Assembly (NCBI GenBank): GCA_021851785.1
Contig: JAJZBV010000006.1
Coordinates: forward strand, 1 to 64,000
Direction of reading: 5' to 3'
From: Pseudomonadota bacterium
GTDB taxonomy: Bacteria; Pseudomonadota; Alphaproteobacteria; Acetobacterales; Acetobacteraceae
Length of the DNA: 64,000 bases
Below, one piece after another: positions 9,706 through 18,374 of the stretch. The notes under the pieces are model-generated. The model was not told the DNA's origin and did no database searches. It saw nothing but the letters and a program-made list of their open reading frames with translations. Each line of letters begins with the position of its first letter. Position 1 is the first letter of the stretch. A program made the position numbers and the translations under genes.

Positions 9706-10992
9706 ATGGATCAGAGCACCGATGGCCAGCGCGAGGCGCCCGCCGATCCGGCTTCGGCGTGGCTCGCAACCGCCGGGGCGGCGGCGCGGGAGGCGGCGCG
9801 GGCGCTGGCGATGAGCCCGCTTGCTGCCCGCAATACGGCCCTCATGGCCGGCGCCGCGGCGCTGCGGACGGCGGAGGCGGAAATTCTCGCCGCCAACGAA
9901 GCCGATCTCGCGGCCTGTTCGGCGACCGGCGCGTTTCGTGACCGGCTGCGGCTCGATCCGGCGCGGCTCGCGGCGATGGCGGCGGGGCTGGCGGAGATCG
10001 CGGCGCAGCCCGATCCGCTGGGCCGCGTGCTCGCCGAGTGGGAGCGCCCGAACGGGCTCCGCTTCCGGCGCATCGCAACGCCGATCGGCGTCATCGGCAT
10101 GATTTACGAGAGCCGGCCCAATGTCGGGGCGGACGCCGCCGGGCTGTGCCTGAAATCGGGCAACGCGGTGATGTTGCGCGGCGGCTCGGAGGGGCTCCGG
10201 AGCGCGCGCGCGATCCAGGCCGCGATCGAGGAGGGGCTGCGCGCCGCCGGGCTGCCTGTGGCCGCGGTGCAGATCGCGCCCGAGGCCGACCGTGCCTATG
10301 TCGGGGCGATGCTCGAAGGCGGCGGCGTGATCGACCTCATCATTCCGCGCGGTGGCAAGAGCCTGGTCGAGCGGGTGCAGCGCGAGGCGCGGGTGCCGGT
10401 GCTCGCCCATGCCGAGGGTCTCTGCCACACTTACGTCCATGCCAGCGCCGATCCGGCGATGGCGCGCAGCGTCGTCGCCAACGCCAAGATGCGCCGCCCC
10501 GGCGTCTGTGGCGCGACCGAGACGCTGCTCATCGATGCCGCCATCGCGCCGTCGCTCTTGCCGCTGATCATCGCCGATCTCGCCGCCCTCGGCTGCGAAT
10601 TCCGCGCCGACCCCAGGGCGCGGGCGATCCTGCCCGAGCTTCCCGCCGCCGCGCCCGCGGATTTCGATACCGAGTGGCTGGCGCCCGTGCTTTCGGTCAA
10701 GGTGGTGGACGGCATCGCCGAGGCGCTGGCCCATATCGCGCGCCACGGCAGCTCGCATACCGAGGCGATCATCGCCGAGGACCGCGCGGCGGCGGAAGCC
10801 TTTCTCGCCGGCATCGACAGCGCGGTCGGGCTCTGGAATGCCTCGACGCAATTTTGTGATGGCGGCGAATTCGGCTTCGGCGCCGAGATCGGCATCGCGA
10901 CCGGGCGCATCCATGCCCGCGGCCCGGTCGGGCTCGAGCAGCTCACCAGTTTCCGCTACGTCGTTGAAGGCAGTGGCCAGATCCGCCCCTGA
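9706..10992 (+). CDS. proA: Gamma-glutamyl phosphate reductase
   Basis: ProA reduces gamma-glutamyl phosphate with NADPH to glutamate semialdehyde, the second proline step, probably in complex with ProB. It is an aldehyde-dehydrogenase-fold enzyme. Motifs seen include GVIGMIYESRPNVGADAAGLCLKSGN (the first 20 residues are family-typical), MLRGGSEG, IIPRGGKSLV and RRPGVCGATETLL with the catalytic Cys. The ATG at 9706 has GGGAGG 9 bases upstream and gives 428 residues, the usual length; an ATG at 9655 that overlaps the proB stop is the alternative. Its last 20 bases overlap the nadD start. Confidence 0.95.
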   Translation: MDQSTDGQREAPADPASAWLATAGAAAREAARALAMSPLAARNTALMAGAAALRTAEAEILAANEADLAACSATGAFRDRLRLDPARLAAMAAGLAEIAAQPDPLGRVLAEWERPNGLRFRRIATPIGVIGMIYESRPNVGADAAGLCLKSGNAVMLRGGSEGLRSARAIQAAIEEGLRAAGLPVAAVQIAPEADRAYVGAMLEGGGVIDLIIPRGGKSLVERVQREARVPVLAHAEGLCHTYVHASADPAMARSVVANAKMRRPGVCGATETLLIDAAIAPSLLPLIIADLAALGCEFRADPRARAILPELPAAAPADFDTEWLAPVLSVKVVDGIAEALAHIARHGSSHTEAIIAEDRAAAEAFLAGIDSAVGLWNASTQFCDGGEFGFGAEIGIATGRIHARGPVGLEQLTSFRYVVEGSGQIRP

Positions 10993-11845
10993 GCGCGGGC
11001 GCGAGACGCCTCCGGCCGAACTGCCGCGCTTCGGCGACCGGCGGCGGGGCCGTATCGGGCTCTTGGGCGGCTCCTTCAACCCCGCCCATGCCGGCCATCG
11101 CCTGATCGCCGCGCGGTTCCGCCGCGCCTTGCGCCTCGACCAGGTCTGGCTCCTGGTCTCGCCGGGCAATCCGCTCAAGCCGCGGGCCGGCATGGCGCCG
11201 TTCGCCGCCCGCCTCGAAGCCGCCCGCGCCATCGCCGATGGCCGCCGCATCATCGCGACCGGGATCGAGGCGCGGCTCGGCACCCGCTTTACCCGCGATA
11301 CCGTGCTCGCCTTGCAGCGTCGGTTTCCGCGCGCGCGCTTCGTCTGGCTGATGGGCGCCGATCTTCTGGAGGAATGGCCACGCTGGCGGGGCTGGCGCGA
11401 CATCGCGCGGCTTCTCCCCTTTGCCGTCCATCCCCGGCCCCAGTACAATGGCCGCGCCCGCGCGAGCCAGGCCGCCCGCACGCTGCGCGCCGCCCTGAGG
11501 CCGCCGCGCGCCGCCCCGGCGCTGGCGCTGGCGCGGCCGTCGGCCTGGGTTTTTCTACAGGCGCCGCAAAACCCCGCCTCGGCGAGCGCGCTGCGCGACG
11601 CGAGGCATGTCACAGAGAACGGAGAACAGCCATCCCACGCTCCCCTTCCCCCGCCCGCCGCCCCGCCCGCCGCGCCCCTGGCATCACGCCACGCAAAGCC
11701 GCGACCCTCGCCAAAGCCGCCAAACCCGCCCCCTCCGCCAAACCCCCCTCCGCCAAACCCCCCTCCGCCAAACCCCCCTCTGCCAAATCGGCGCCGCGCC
11801 GGGCCCCTCGCCCGCGCCGCGCCGACATCGATCTCGACCGGCTGA
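10973..11845 (+). CDS. nadD: Nicotinate-nucleotide adenylyltransferase with extended tail
   Basis: NadD adenylylates nicotinate mononucleotide in NAD synthesis. The GTG at 10973 lies within the end of proA. The nucleotidyltransferase marks are GLLGGSFNPAHAGHR (about 29-43), VSPGNPLK, MGADLLEEWPRW and NPASASALR at about 202-210, which corresponds to the conserved C-terminal SxTxxR motif where the enzyme normally ends. Here no stop follows: the frame continues for about 80 Pro/Ala-rich residues in which the rsfS N-terminal coding sequence is read in another register, ending at 11845. The tail is probably a by-product of a lost stop codon. Catalytic function should be intact. Confidence 0.9.
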   Translation: MARSAPERGRETPPAELPRFGDRRRGRIGLLGGSFNPAHAGHRLIAARFRRALRLDQVWLLVSPGNPLKPRAGMAPFAARLEAARAIADGRRIIATGIEARLGTRFTRDTVLALQRRFPRARFVWLMGADLLEEWPRWRGWRDIARLLPFAVHPRPQYNGRARASQAARTLRAALRPPRAAPALALARPSAWVFLQAPQNPASASALRDARHVTENGEQPSHAPLPPPAAPPAAPLASRHAKPRPSPKPPNPPPPPNPPPPNPPPPNPPLPNRRRAGPLARAAPTSISTG

Positions 11846-12180
11846 GCGCGCTCATCCAGACGAGCCTCGAGGATGACAAGGCCGAGGACATCGTCGTCCT
11901 CGATCTCGCCGGCCGCGCCGCTTTCGCCGAACGGATGATCATCGCGACCGGCCTCGCCGACCGCCAGATCGAGGCGATGGCGAGCCATCTCGCCGAAAAA
12001 CTGCGCGAGGCCGGGCTGAAACGGGTGCCGGTCGAGGGCGGCAGCGGGGCTGATTGGGTGCTGCTCGATGCCGGTGACATCATCGTCCATCTGTTCAAGC
12101 CGGAAGCACGCAGCCTCTACAATCTCGAAAAAATGTGGGGCAGCGATCTCGACGGGCCGGAGGCCAGTCTGTTGCCGTGA
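11632..12180 (+). CDS. rsfS: Ribosome silencing factor RsfS
   Basis: RsfS binds L14 and blocks subunit joining in starvation or slow growth. The conserved core runs from IDLDRLSALIQTSLEDDKAED to NLEKMWG and is complete. Before it lies a basic Ala/Pro/Lys-rich leader with the repeat AKPPS. The start is unclear: there is no ATG, GTG or TTG in frame between 11374 and the core. The frame opens at ATG 11374, deep inside nadD; alternatively an ATC at 11632 has GGAG 7 bases upstream, and that is the boundary given here. RsfS follows nadD in many proteobacteria, supporting the identity. Confidence 0.85.
   Translation: MPRSPSPARRPARRAPGITPRKAATLAKAAKPAPSAKPPSAKPPSAKPPSAKSAPRRAPRPRRADIDLDRLSALIQTSLEDDKAEDIVVLDLAGRAAFAERMIIATGLADRQIEAMASHLAEKLREAGLKRVPVEGGSGADWVLLDAGDIIVHLFKPEARSLYNLEKMWGSDLDGPEASLLP
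11731..11790 (+). repeat. Four tandem 15-base units in rsfS leader
   Basis: The unit CCCTCCGCCAAACCC occurs at 11731, 11746 and 11761, with a diverged fourth copy at 11776. In the rsfS frame each unit adds a Lys-Pro-Pro-Ser-Ala pentapeptide. In the overlapping nadD frame it adds prolines and asparagine. The unit is a multiple of three, so copy-number change keeps both frames. Confidence 0.85.
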
Positions 12181-12195
12181 ACGGTGGGGCGCCGA

Positions 12196-12729
12196 TCAGA
12201 CCAGCCCGAGCATGCCGGCGAGCGCGCTCGCGGCGAGAAACCAGAGCGGGTTGGCGCGCGTCGTGAGCGTCAGCAGCGCGACGAGGGCGGTGATCAGAAC
12301 CGCCGCCAGCCCCAGCGCCGTTCCCGCCGCGATCACCGCGGCACCCGCGCCGACCAGACCGACGGTGACCGGCACCAGCGCCGCCTGAATCCAACGCCGC
12401 CAGCTTGCCTCGCGAAACCGCCACCAGAGTCCGGCGATGGCGAAGGTGAGGAACGAGGAGGGAAGACAAAGCCCGAACGTCGCCGCGAGCGCGCCCCCGA
12501 GCCCGGCAACCCGCCAGCCGATCAGCGTCGCGACCAGCATGTTCGGCCCCGGCGCCGCTTGCGCCAAGGCGTAGAGGGCGACGAAATCGCTCGCCGAGAG
12601 CCAGTGATGCACGCCGACGACCTCGCGCTGCATCTCCGGCAGGATGGTGTTGCCGCCGCCGAAAGCGAGCGGCGAGAGGGCGGCGAAGGTGAGGAAGAGC
12701 GTGAGCGGGAGCATCATCGCGCCCGCCAT
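12196..12729 (-). CDS. CHR-family (chromate) transporter, second half-protein
   Basis: This 177-residue membrane protein is one half of a split CHR transporter. It carries the family marks: an N-terminal FGGGNTILPEMQ, the AAPGPNML motif and about six hydrophobic segments. Short-chain CHR proteins act as pairs of opposite topology, and the partner gene (12714-13265) overlaps it by 16 bases upstream. CHR members export chromate or take up sulfate-like anions; here the gene ends an operon with a sugar-acid dehydratase and an aldolase, so an organic-anion role is possible. An ATG at 12717 is an alternative start. Family call is firm, substrate unknown. Confidence 0.85.
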   Translation of the reverse strand: MAGAMMLPLTLFLTFAALSPLAFGGGNTILPEMQREVVGVHHWLSASDFVALYALAQAAPGPNMLVATLIGWRVAGLGGALAATFGLCLPSSFLTFAIAGLWWRFREASWRRWIQAALVPVTVGLVGAGAAVIAAGTALGLAAVLITALVALLTLTTRANPLWFLAASALAGMLGLV

Positions 12730-13265
12730 CCGGCGAGCAGGCCGAGCCCGGTGCCGGCCACCAGCACGGCGATGAGCGGGGCGCGGAAGGTGGCGGCGGC
12801 AAGCCAGACCAGAGCGGCGATGGCGAGCGCGGCCGGCTGGCGCCGCAACGGCCAGGCGATTTTCGCCGCCGTCGCGACGATCAGCCCGGAGGCGCCGGCG
12901 GCGAGGCCACGAAAGAGATGCTGGACGAGAGCGAGATCACCATAGCTTGTGTAAAGCGCGCCGAGCCCGATCACGATCGCCATCGGCGCCAGCATCAGCC
13001 CGGCGAACGCCGCGAGCGCCCCGCGCCAGCCGGCGAAACGCCCGCCGAGCGCGACCGAGAGATTGATCACGTTCGGCCCCGGCAGAAACTGGCACAAGGC
13101 GAGGAGATCGTTGAACGAAGCCGCGTCCAGCCAGCGCCGCCGCTCGACCACCATCCGTCGCGCCCAGGGCAGAACGCCGCCGAAACCGCTCAAGCCGATG
13201 CCGAGAAAGCCGAGAAAGAGATCGGCGCTGGAAACCCGCGCCGGCGCTTCGGGAGGTGGCGGCAC
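12714..13265 (-). CDS. CHR-family (chromate) transporter, first half-protein
   Basis: The 183 residues start with a short Pro-rich cytoplasmic leader, then FLGFLGIGLSGFGGVLPWAR, the CHR N-terminal motif, and later CQFLPGPNVINLS, the PGPN motif, followed by hydrophobic segments to the end. It forms a gene pair with the downstream half-protein, overlapping by 16 bases, as in other short-chain CHR pairs that make a heterodimer. It begins 9 bases after the dehydratase gene on the same strand, so all four genes from 15570 down to 12196 look like one transcript. Confidence 0.85.
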   Translation of the reverse strand: MPPPPEAPARVSSADLFLGFLGIGLSGFGGVLPWARRMVVERRRWLDAASFNDLLALCQFLPGPNVINLSVALGGRFAGWRGALAAFAGLMLAPMAIVIGLGALYTSYGDLALVQHLFRGLAAGASGLIVATAAKIAWPLRRQPAALAIAALVWLAAATFRAPLIAVLVAGTGLGLLAGWRAR

Positions 13266-13274
13266 CGGCGTCCG

Positions 13275-14795
13275 CTACATCGTCGCGCCGATCTGCCAGG
13301 GCGCGAATTCGGCGGCGCCGAAATCGAATTGCTCGCTTTTGGTCTTCTCGCCTGAGGCGACGCGAAGGATGAGGTCGAAAATGCGCTGGCCACACTCGGC
13401 AACCGTCTCGGCGCCGTCGAGCACGCTGCCGCAATTGACGTCCATGTCGTCTTCCATGCGGCGGAACATCGGCGTGTTGGTGGCGAGCTTGATCGAGGGC
13501 GCCGGCTTGCAGCCGAAAACACTGCCGCGGCCGGTCGTGAAGCAGACGAGATTGGCGCCGCCCGCGACCTGCCCGGTCGCCGCCACCGGATCATAGCCCG
13601 GCGTGTCCATGAACACGAAGCCGCGGGCGGTCACCGGCTCGGCATAGCGCACCACGTCCACCAGATTGGTGCCGCCCGCCTTGGCCATGGCGCCCAAGGA
13701 TTTTTCGAGGATGGTGGTGAGCCCGCCGGCCTTGTTGCCGGGCGAGGGATTGGCGTCCATCTCGGCGCCCTCGCGCGCGGTGTATTCCTCCCACCAGCGC
13801 ATCAGGGCGACCAGCTTCTCGCCGACCTCGCGCGAGACGGCGCGGCGGGTCAAGAGATGCTCGGCGCCATAGGTCTCGGGCGTCTCCGAGAGAATGACGG
13901 TGCCGCCGTGGCGGACCACGAGATCGCTCGCCGCGCCGAGGGCGGGATTGGCGGAGATGCCGGAATACCCGTCCGAGCCGCCGCATTGGAGGGCGATCTT
14001 GAGCGCGCTCGCCGGCACGCGCTCGCGCCGCGCCTGATCGGCCTCGGCCAGCACCTCGCGCACGAAATCGATGCCGGCGGCGACGGTGCGGCGGGTGCCC
14101 CCCATGGTCTGGATGTCCATCGCCTTGAGCCGCCCGGCGAGGCGCTGCTCCTCGATCAGCCCGCCGATCTGGTTCACCTCGCAGCCGAGACCGAGCACGA
14201 TGACATGCGAGAAATTGGCATGCCGGGCATAGCCGCCGAGCGTGCGCCGGAGAAGTGCCAGCGGCTCCTTCTGGGTCATGCCGCAGCCGGTTTTGTGGGT
14301 GAGTGCGACGACGCCATCGACATGGGGGAAATCGGCGAGCGGATCGTCCCCGGTGAAGGGATTGCGGCGGAAGGCATCGGCGACCATCGCCGCGACATGC
14401 GCCGAGCAGTTCACCGAGGTCAGGATGCCGATATAGTTGCGCGTCGCGATCCCGCCATCGGGGCGGCGGATGCCCGCGAAGCTCGCCGGCGGGTCGATCA
14501 TCTCGGTCGGGCGGGCATCGACGCCATAGGCGTAATCGCGGGCGAAATCGCCCATGCCGCAATTCTGCGTATGCACGTGCCGGCCGGGGGCGATGGCGCT
14601 GGTCGCGAAGCCGATGATCTGGCCGTAGCGCCGCACCGGCTCGCCGGCCGCATGGGCGCGGATCGCGACCTTGTGCCCGGCGGGAATGCGCTCCTGCGCG
14701 GTGACGCCGTCCGCGATCGGCGTTCCCGGAAGCAGGGCGACGCGGGCGATGACGACGCCATCCTCGGGCGAGAGGCGAATGACGGGCGGGGTCAT
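13275..14795 (-). CDS. Altronate/galactarate-type dehydratase (UxaA family)
   Basis: The enzyme removes water from a hexaric or hexonic acid (altronate by UxaA, galactarate by GarD) using an iron centre. The 506 residues comprise an N-terminal SAF domain (about 1-95) and the long UxaA/GarD catalytic region. Conserved Cys/His segments include HTQNCGMGDF, RNYIGILTSVNCSAHV, LTHKTGCGM, GLGCEVNQ and LQCGGSDGYSGISANPALG. It lies 7 bases downstream of an HpcH/HpaI aldolase, which would cleave the keto-deoxy product, matching a GarD-GarL type pathway. The exact substrate cannot be read from sequence. Confidence 0.88.
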   Translation of the reverse strand: MTPPVIRLSPEDGVVIARVALLPGTPIADGVTAQERIPAGHKVAIRAHAAGEPVRRYGQIIGFATSAIAPGRHVHTQNCGMGDFARDYAYGVDARPTEMIDPPASFAGIRRPDGGIATRNYIGILTSVNCSAHVAAMVADAFRRNPFTGDDPLADFPHVDGVVALTHKTGCGMTQKEPLALLRRTLGGYARHANFSHVIVLGLGCEVNQIGGLIEEQRLAGRLKAMDIQTMGGTRRTVAAGIDFVREVLAEADQARRERVPASALKIALQCGGSDGYSGISANPALGAASDLVVRHGGTVILSETPETYGAEHLLTRRAVSREVGEKLVALMRWWEEYTAREGAEMDANPSPGNKAGGLTTILEKSLGAMAKAGGTNLVDVVRYAEPVTARGFVFMDTPGYDPVAATGQVAGGANLVCFTTGRGSVFGCKPAPSIKLATNTPMFRRMEDDMDVNCGSVLDGAETVAECGQRIFDLILRVASGEKTKSEQFDFGAAEFAPWQIGATM

Positions 14796-14802
14796 TGCGG
14801 CC

Positions 14803-15570
14803 TCACTGAGCGGTTTCGCGCACAGCCAAAACCGCCGCGCGCGCCGCCTGGAACATCAGGCCGGAATCATTGGCGATGGTCACCATCCTGAACCCCATGC
14901 CGATCATGCGGCGGGCATAGGCGGGGCTGAGATTATGAAGACCGGCGAAAATACCGCGCTTTTCGGTCTCGCGGATCAGGCGCTCGTAGATCCGAAGGAT
15001 TTCCGGCTCTTCCCGATCGAGTTTCGGCGGCAGACCGAGCGAGAAGCCGAGATCGCTCGGCCCGACATAGATCGCGTCGATCCCCGGCACGTCGAGGATG
15101 GCTTCGAGATTGTCGAGCGCCTCGCGGGTCTCGATCATCGGGATGCAGAGCGTCTCCTGATTGGCGGTCGATTGATAGGAACTCATCACGCCATAGGGGG
15201 CGGCGCGGATCGGGCCGTTGCTGCGCGCGCCCGCGGGCGGGTATTTGGCGGCGCGGACGAAGGTGCGGGCCTCCTCGGCGGTGTTGATCATCGGGCAGAT
15301 CACGCCATAGGCGCCGCCATCGAGCACTTTTCCGATGATGCCCGGCTCGTTCCACGGCACCCGCACCATGGGCAGCGGCGGATGTTTCTCCATCGCCTGG
15401 AAACAGGCGATCATCGAGAGATAATCCTGCACGCCGTGCTGGAGATCGACGGTCACGCTGTCCCAGCCCGCCTGCGCCATCACCTCGGCGGAAAACGCCG
15501 AGGGAATGGCGAGCCAGCCATTGACCGTCGCCGTGCCTTGCCGCCATTGCTCTTTCAACCGGTTCGCCAT
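14803..15570 (-). CDS. HpcH/HpaI-family class II aldolase
   Basis: This family cleaves 2-keto-3-deoxy acids to pyruvate and an aldehyde with a divalent metal. The 255 residues form a TIM barrel with VTVDLQHGVQDY (catalytic His region), VRVPWNEPG, PMIETREALDN with the metal-binding Glu, and YVGPSDLGFSLG with the metal-binding Asp. Lengths and motifs fit 2-keto-3-deoxy-glucarate (GarL) or 4-hydroxy-2-oxoheptanedioate (HpaI) aldolases. Its place ahead of a UxaA/GarD dehydratase favours sugar-acid breakdown. It heads the minus-strand operon and diverges from the FAD oxidase gene across 75 bases that must hold both promoters. Confidence 0.9.
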   Translation of the reverse strand: MANRLKEQWRQGTATVNGWLAIPSAFSAEVMAQAGWDSVTVDLQHGVQDYLSMIACFQAMEKHPPLPMVRVPWNEPGIIGKVLDGGAYGVICPMINTAEEARTFVRAAKYPPAGARSNGPIRAAPYGVMSSYQSTANQETLCIPMIETREALDNLEAILDVPGIDAIYVGPSDLGFSLGLPPKLDREEPEILRIYERLIRETEKRGIFAGLHNLSPAYARRMIGMGFRMVTIANDSGLMFQAARAAVLAVRETAQ

Positions 15571-15645
15571 GCTGTTTTCCTCCGTCTCGGGAAAGGCTAG
15601 GCTTGGCGCCGGATGGCGTCAATTCAACGAGGGGGTGAAACAGCC

Positions 15646-17043
15646 ATGAGCGAAATCGCGAGCGAAACCGCGATGAGCCGGGTGATCCGTGAGGCCGAGG
15701 GGTTTCTCGGCCCGCGTCTTTCGCGCAACACCGCGCTCCGTGAGCAGCACGCCCATGGCGAGGACACCAACCCGCCGGTTCTGCCCGATGCCGTCGCCTT
15801 CATCGAAACCACCGAGGAGGCGGCGCGGCTGCTCGCGCTCTGCAACGCGGCGCGCGTCCCGGTCGTGCCGTTCGGCGCCGGCACCTCGCTCGAAGGCCAT
15901 GTGACGCCGGTGCGCGGCGGCATCTCGCTCGATCTTTCGCGCATGACGGGCATTCTCGAGATCAATCAGGCGGATCTCGATTGCCGCGTCGAGGCCGGGG
16001 TCACGCGCCAGCAGCTCAATGCCCATTTGCGCGACCAGGGGCTGTTTTTCCCCGTCGATCCGGGCAGCGAATGCACGCTCGGCGGCATGTGCGCAACCCG
16101 CGCCTCGGGCACCAACGCGGTGCGCTATGGCACCATCCGTGAAAACACCCTTGGCCTCACCGTCGCGTTGGCCGATGGGCGGGTGATCAAGACCGGCGGG
16201 CGCGTCCGCAAATCGGCGACCGGCTATGATCTGACGCGGCTCTTCATCGGCTCGGAGGGGACGCTCGGCGTCATCACCGAGATCACCCTGAAACTCTCCG
16301 GCATTCCGGAAGCGATGGCGGCGGCGGTCTGCCAGTTCGATGATCTCGCCGGCGCCGTCGCCAGCGTGATCGCGATCATCCAGGCCGGCATCCCCGTCGC
16401 CCGCATCGAATTGCTCGATGACGACGCGATCGGGGCGGCGATCGCCTATTCCAAGCTCACCGGCCTCGCATTGCGTCCGACCCTGTTTTTCGAGTTTCAC
16501 GGGAGCGAGGCCTCGGTGCGCGAGCAGGCGGAGCTTGCCGAGGCGATCGCGCGCGAGAACGGCGGCGCCGGGTTTCGCTGGGCGGTCGCCGAGGAGGAGC
16601 GGGCGCGCCTGTGGAAAGCGCGCCATGACCTCTACTGGGCGGGGCTTGCGCTCAAGCCCGGGTATTTCGGCGTCACCACGGACGCCATCGTGCCGATCTC
16701 GAAACTCGCCGAGGCGGTGCTCGGCGCCAAGGAGGATATTCTCGCCTCCGGCCTCACCGCGCCGATCGTCGGCCATGTCGGCGATGGCAATTTCCACACC
16801 GTGATCCTGATCCCGAAGGACGACCCGGAGGCTTTGGCGCGCGCCTGGGCGCTCGATCGCCAGATCGTCGCCCGGGCGCTGGCGCTCGGCGGCTCGTGCA
16901 GCGGCGAGCACGGGATTGGCATCGGCAAGCGCGAATTCCTGGCGGCCGAGCATGGCGCCGAGGCGATCGCGGTGATGCGGTCGCTGAAGACCGCGCTCGA
17001 TCCGCACGGTATCCTCAATCCGGGGAAGATTTTTCTCAACTGA
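15646..17043 (+). CDS. GlcD-type FAD-linked hydroxy-acid dehydrogenase
   Basis: This flavoprotein belongs to the D-lactate/glycolate oxidase group (FAD-binding PF01565 then PF02913). The ATG at 15646 has GAGGGGG about 10 bases upstream and gives 465 residues. The PP-loop/FAD site is PFGAGTSLEGH (about 75-85); GGMCATRASG, YDLTRLFIGSEGTLGVITE and the C-terminal HVGDGNFHTV, GEHGIGIGK and NPGKIF are all family-typical. It probably oxidises a 2-hydroxy acid and passes electrons to quinone or a cytochrome. It lies upstream of a full Liv-type transporter, which may import its substrate. Confidence 0.9.
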   Translation: MSEIASETAMSRVIREAEGFLGPRLSRNTALREQHAHGEDTNPPVLPDAVAFIETTEEAARLLALCNAARVPVVPFGAGTSLEGHVTPVRGGISLDLSRMTGILEINQADLDCRVEAGVTRQQLNAHLRDQGLFFPVDPGSECTLGGMCATRASGTNAVRYGTIRENTLGLTVALADGRVIKTGGRVRKSATGYDLTRLFIGSEGTLGVITEITLKLSGIPEAMAAAVCQFDDLAGAVASVIAIIQAGIPVARIELLDDDAIGAAIAYSKLTGLALRPTLFFEFHGSEASVREQAELAEAIARENGGAGFRWAVAEEERARLWKARHDLYWAGLALKPGYFGVTTDAIVPISKLAEAVLGAKEDILASGLTAPIVGHVGDGNFHTVILIPKDDPEALARAWALDRQIVARALALGGSCSGEHGIGIGKREFLAAEHGAEAIAVMRSLKTALDPHGILNPGKIFLN

Positions 17044-17135
17044 TCGCGGCGCCAGCCGCCCTTGTGCATGGCGCGCCGGCTCCGATAGAGTGCGGCCAAA
17101 GAAACTGTGGCCAAAGAACGAGGGGGGAGACGACG

Positions 17136-18365
17136 ATGTCAGCCGAACACGGCCGCCGCATGGGACGGCGGGGGGTGTTGCGAACCGCGGCGATACTGGC
17201 GGCGGGGGCGCCGTTCGCGACCCTTCGCGCCGAGGAGACGCCGATCCGCATCGGCTTTCCCGTCCCCATCACCGGCCCCTACGCGAGCGAGGCCGCCGAT
17301 CAGGTGCGGGCGGCAGAAATCGCGGTGGCCGAATTCAACCAATCCGGCGGGTTGGGCGGGCGGCGGGCCGAATTGCTGGTGCGCGACGACAAGCTCGACC
17401 CCGGCGAGGCGGCGACGCGGGCGATCGAACTGATCGAGAAGGACCGCGTCGATTTCATCGTCGGCAGTCTGTCCGCCTCGGTGCAGCTCGCCGTCAATAC
17501 GGTCACCAAACAGCGCGGCGTGCTGTATAATTCGATCAGCCAGTCCGATCAGATCGTGAGCAGCCCGGATTGGGGGCCGACCACGTTTCACGAGGCGATG
17601 ACCCCGCATATGACGGCGGGCGCGGTCGGGCGCTATGCGTTCGAAAAGCTTGGCAAGCGCGTCGCCTATGTCGCCGCCGATTACGCCTATGGCCATGAGA
17701 TGGTGGCCGGATTCCGCGCCGTCGGCGCGACGATGGGCGCCGAGGAACTGGCGGAAATCAAGATGCCGATCGGCACGCGCGATTTCTCGACGCTGATGCC
17801 GCGGCTGCAAGCCTTGCGGCCGGACATCGTGTTTCTGTGCAATTTCGGCCGCGATCAGCAGATTTTCGTCAAGCAGGCGCATGATTCGGGCCTCAAGCGC
17901 ACCGCCCATATCGTCGCCCCGATCCTGTTGCAGACGGCGCGCATCGCCGGTGGCGCGCAGGCTTTCGCCGGCGTGCTCGGCGGCACCTCCTATTACTGGG
18001 GGATCGAGAGCGAGGTCGCGAGCGCCAGGGCGTTCAACGACCGCTTTCGCAAAGCCCATGACGGGCGCTTGCCTTCCGATTACGGCGCGCTCGGCTATAG
18101 CGGCGTGCGCGCGGTGCTGACCGCGGCGGCCAAGGCGGGCAGCACCGAAACCGCCAAGGTCGCCGCCGTGCTCGCCGGCATGAAGTATGATTTCTACAAA
18201 GGGCCACAATTCTACCGCGCCTGCGATCATCAATCGGTGCAGTCCGTGTTCATCATCGAATCGAAAGCCAATGGCAGCGTGCCCGAGGACGTGTTCAACG
18301 TGCTGGCGACCGTGCCGGGGCGGGAGGACATGCTGAAAACCTGCGCGCAGGAAGGCCTCGGCTGA
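17136..18365 (+). CDS. Liv-type ABC transporter periplasmic binding protein
   Basis: This 409-residue substrate-binding protein belongs to the branched-chain amino acid/amide family (periplasmic binding type I). The N-terminus has a twin-arginine-like leader, RRGVLRTAAILAAGAPFATLRAEE, of which the first part is the export signal, then IRIGFPVPITGPYASEAADQ, the family's start. The ATG at 17136 is behind GAGGGGGGAG; an in-frame upstream start at 16896 would lie inside the oxidase gene. Next come two permeases and two ATPases in the usual order. Its neighbour suggests an organic acid substrate rather than leucine, but this is inference. Confidence 0.9.
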   Translation: MSAEHGRRMGRRGVLRTAAILAAGAPFATLRAEETPIRIGFPVPITGPYASEAADQVRAAEIAVAEFNQSGGLGGRRAELLVRDDKLDPGEAATRAIELIEKDRVDFIVGSLSASVQLAVNTVTKQRGVLYNSISQSDQIVSSPDWGPTTFHEAMTPHMTAGAVGRYAFEKLGKRVAYVAADYAYGHEMVAGFRAVGATMGAEELAEIKMPIGTRDFSTLMPRLQALRPDIVFLCNFGRDQQIFVKQAHDSGLKRTAHIVAPILLQTARIAGGAQAFAGVLGGTSYYWGIESEVASARAFNDRFRKAHDGRLPSDYGALGYSGVRAVLTAAAKAGSTETAKVAAVLAGMKYDFYKGPQFYRACDHQSVQSVFIIESKANGSVPEDVFNVLATVPGREDMLKTCAQEGLG

Positions 18366-18374
18366 GCGCGGGGG

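Noticed and set aside
11731..11790. Tandem repeats as a possible CRISPR array
   Set aside because: Units are contiguous with no spacers and encode a peptide repeat in rsfS; no cas genes are present.
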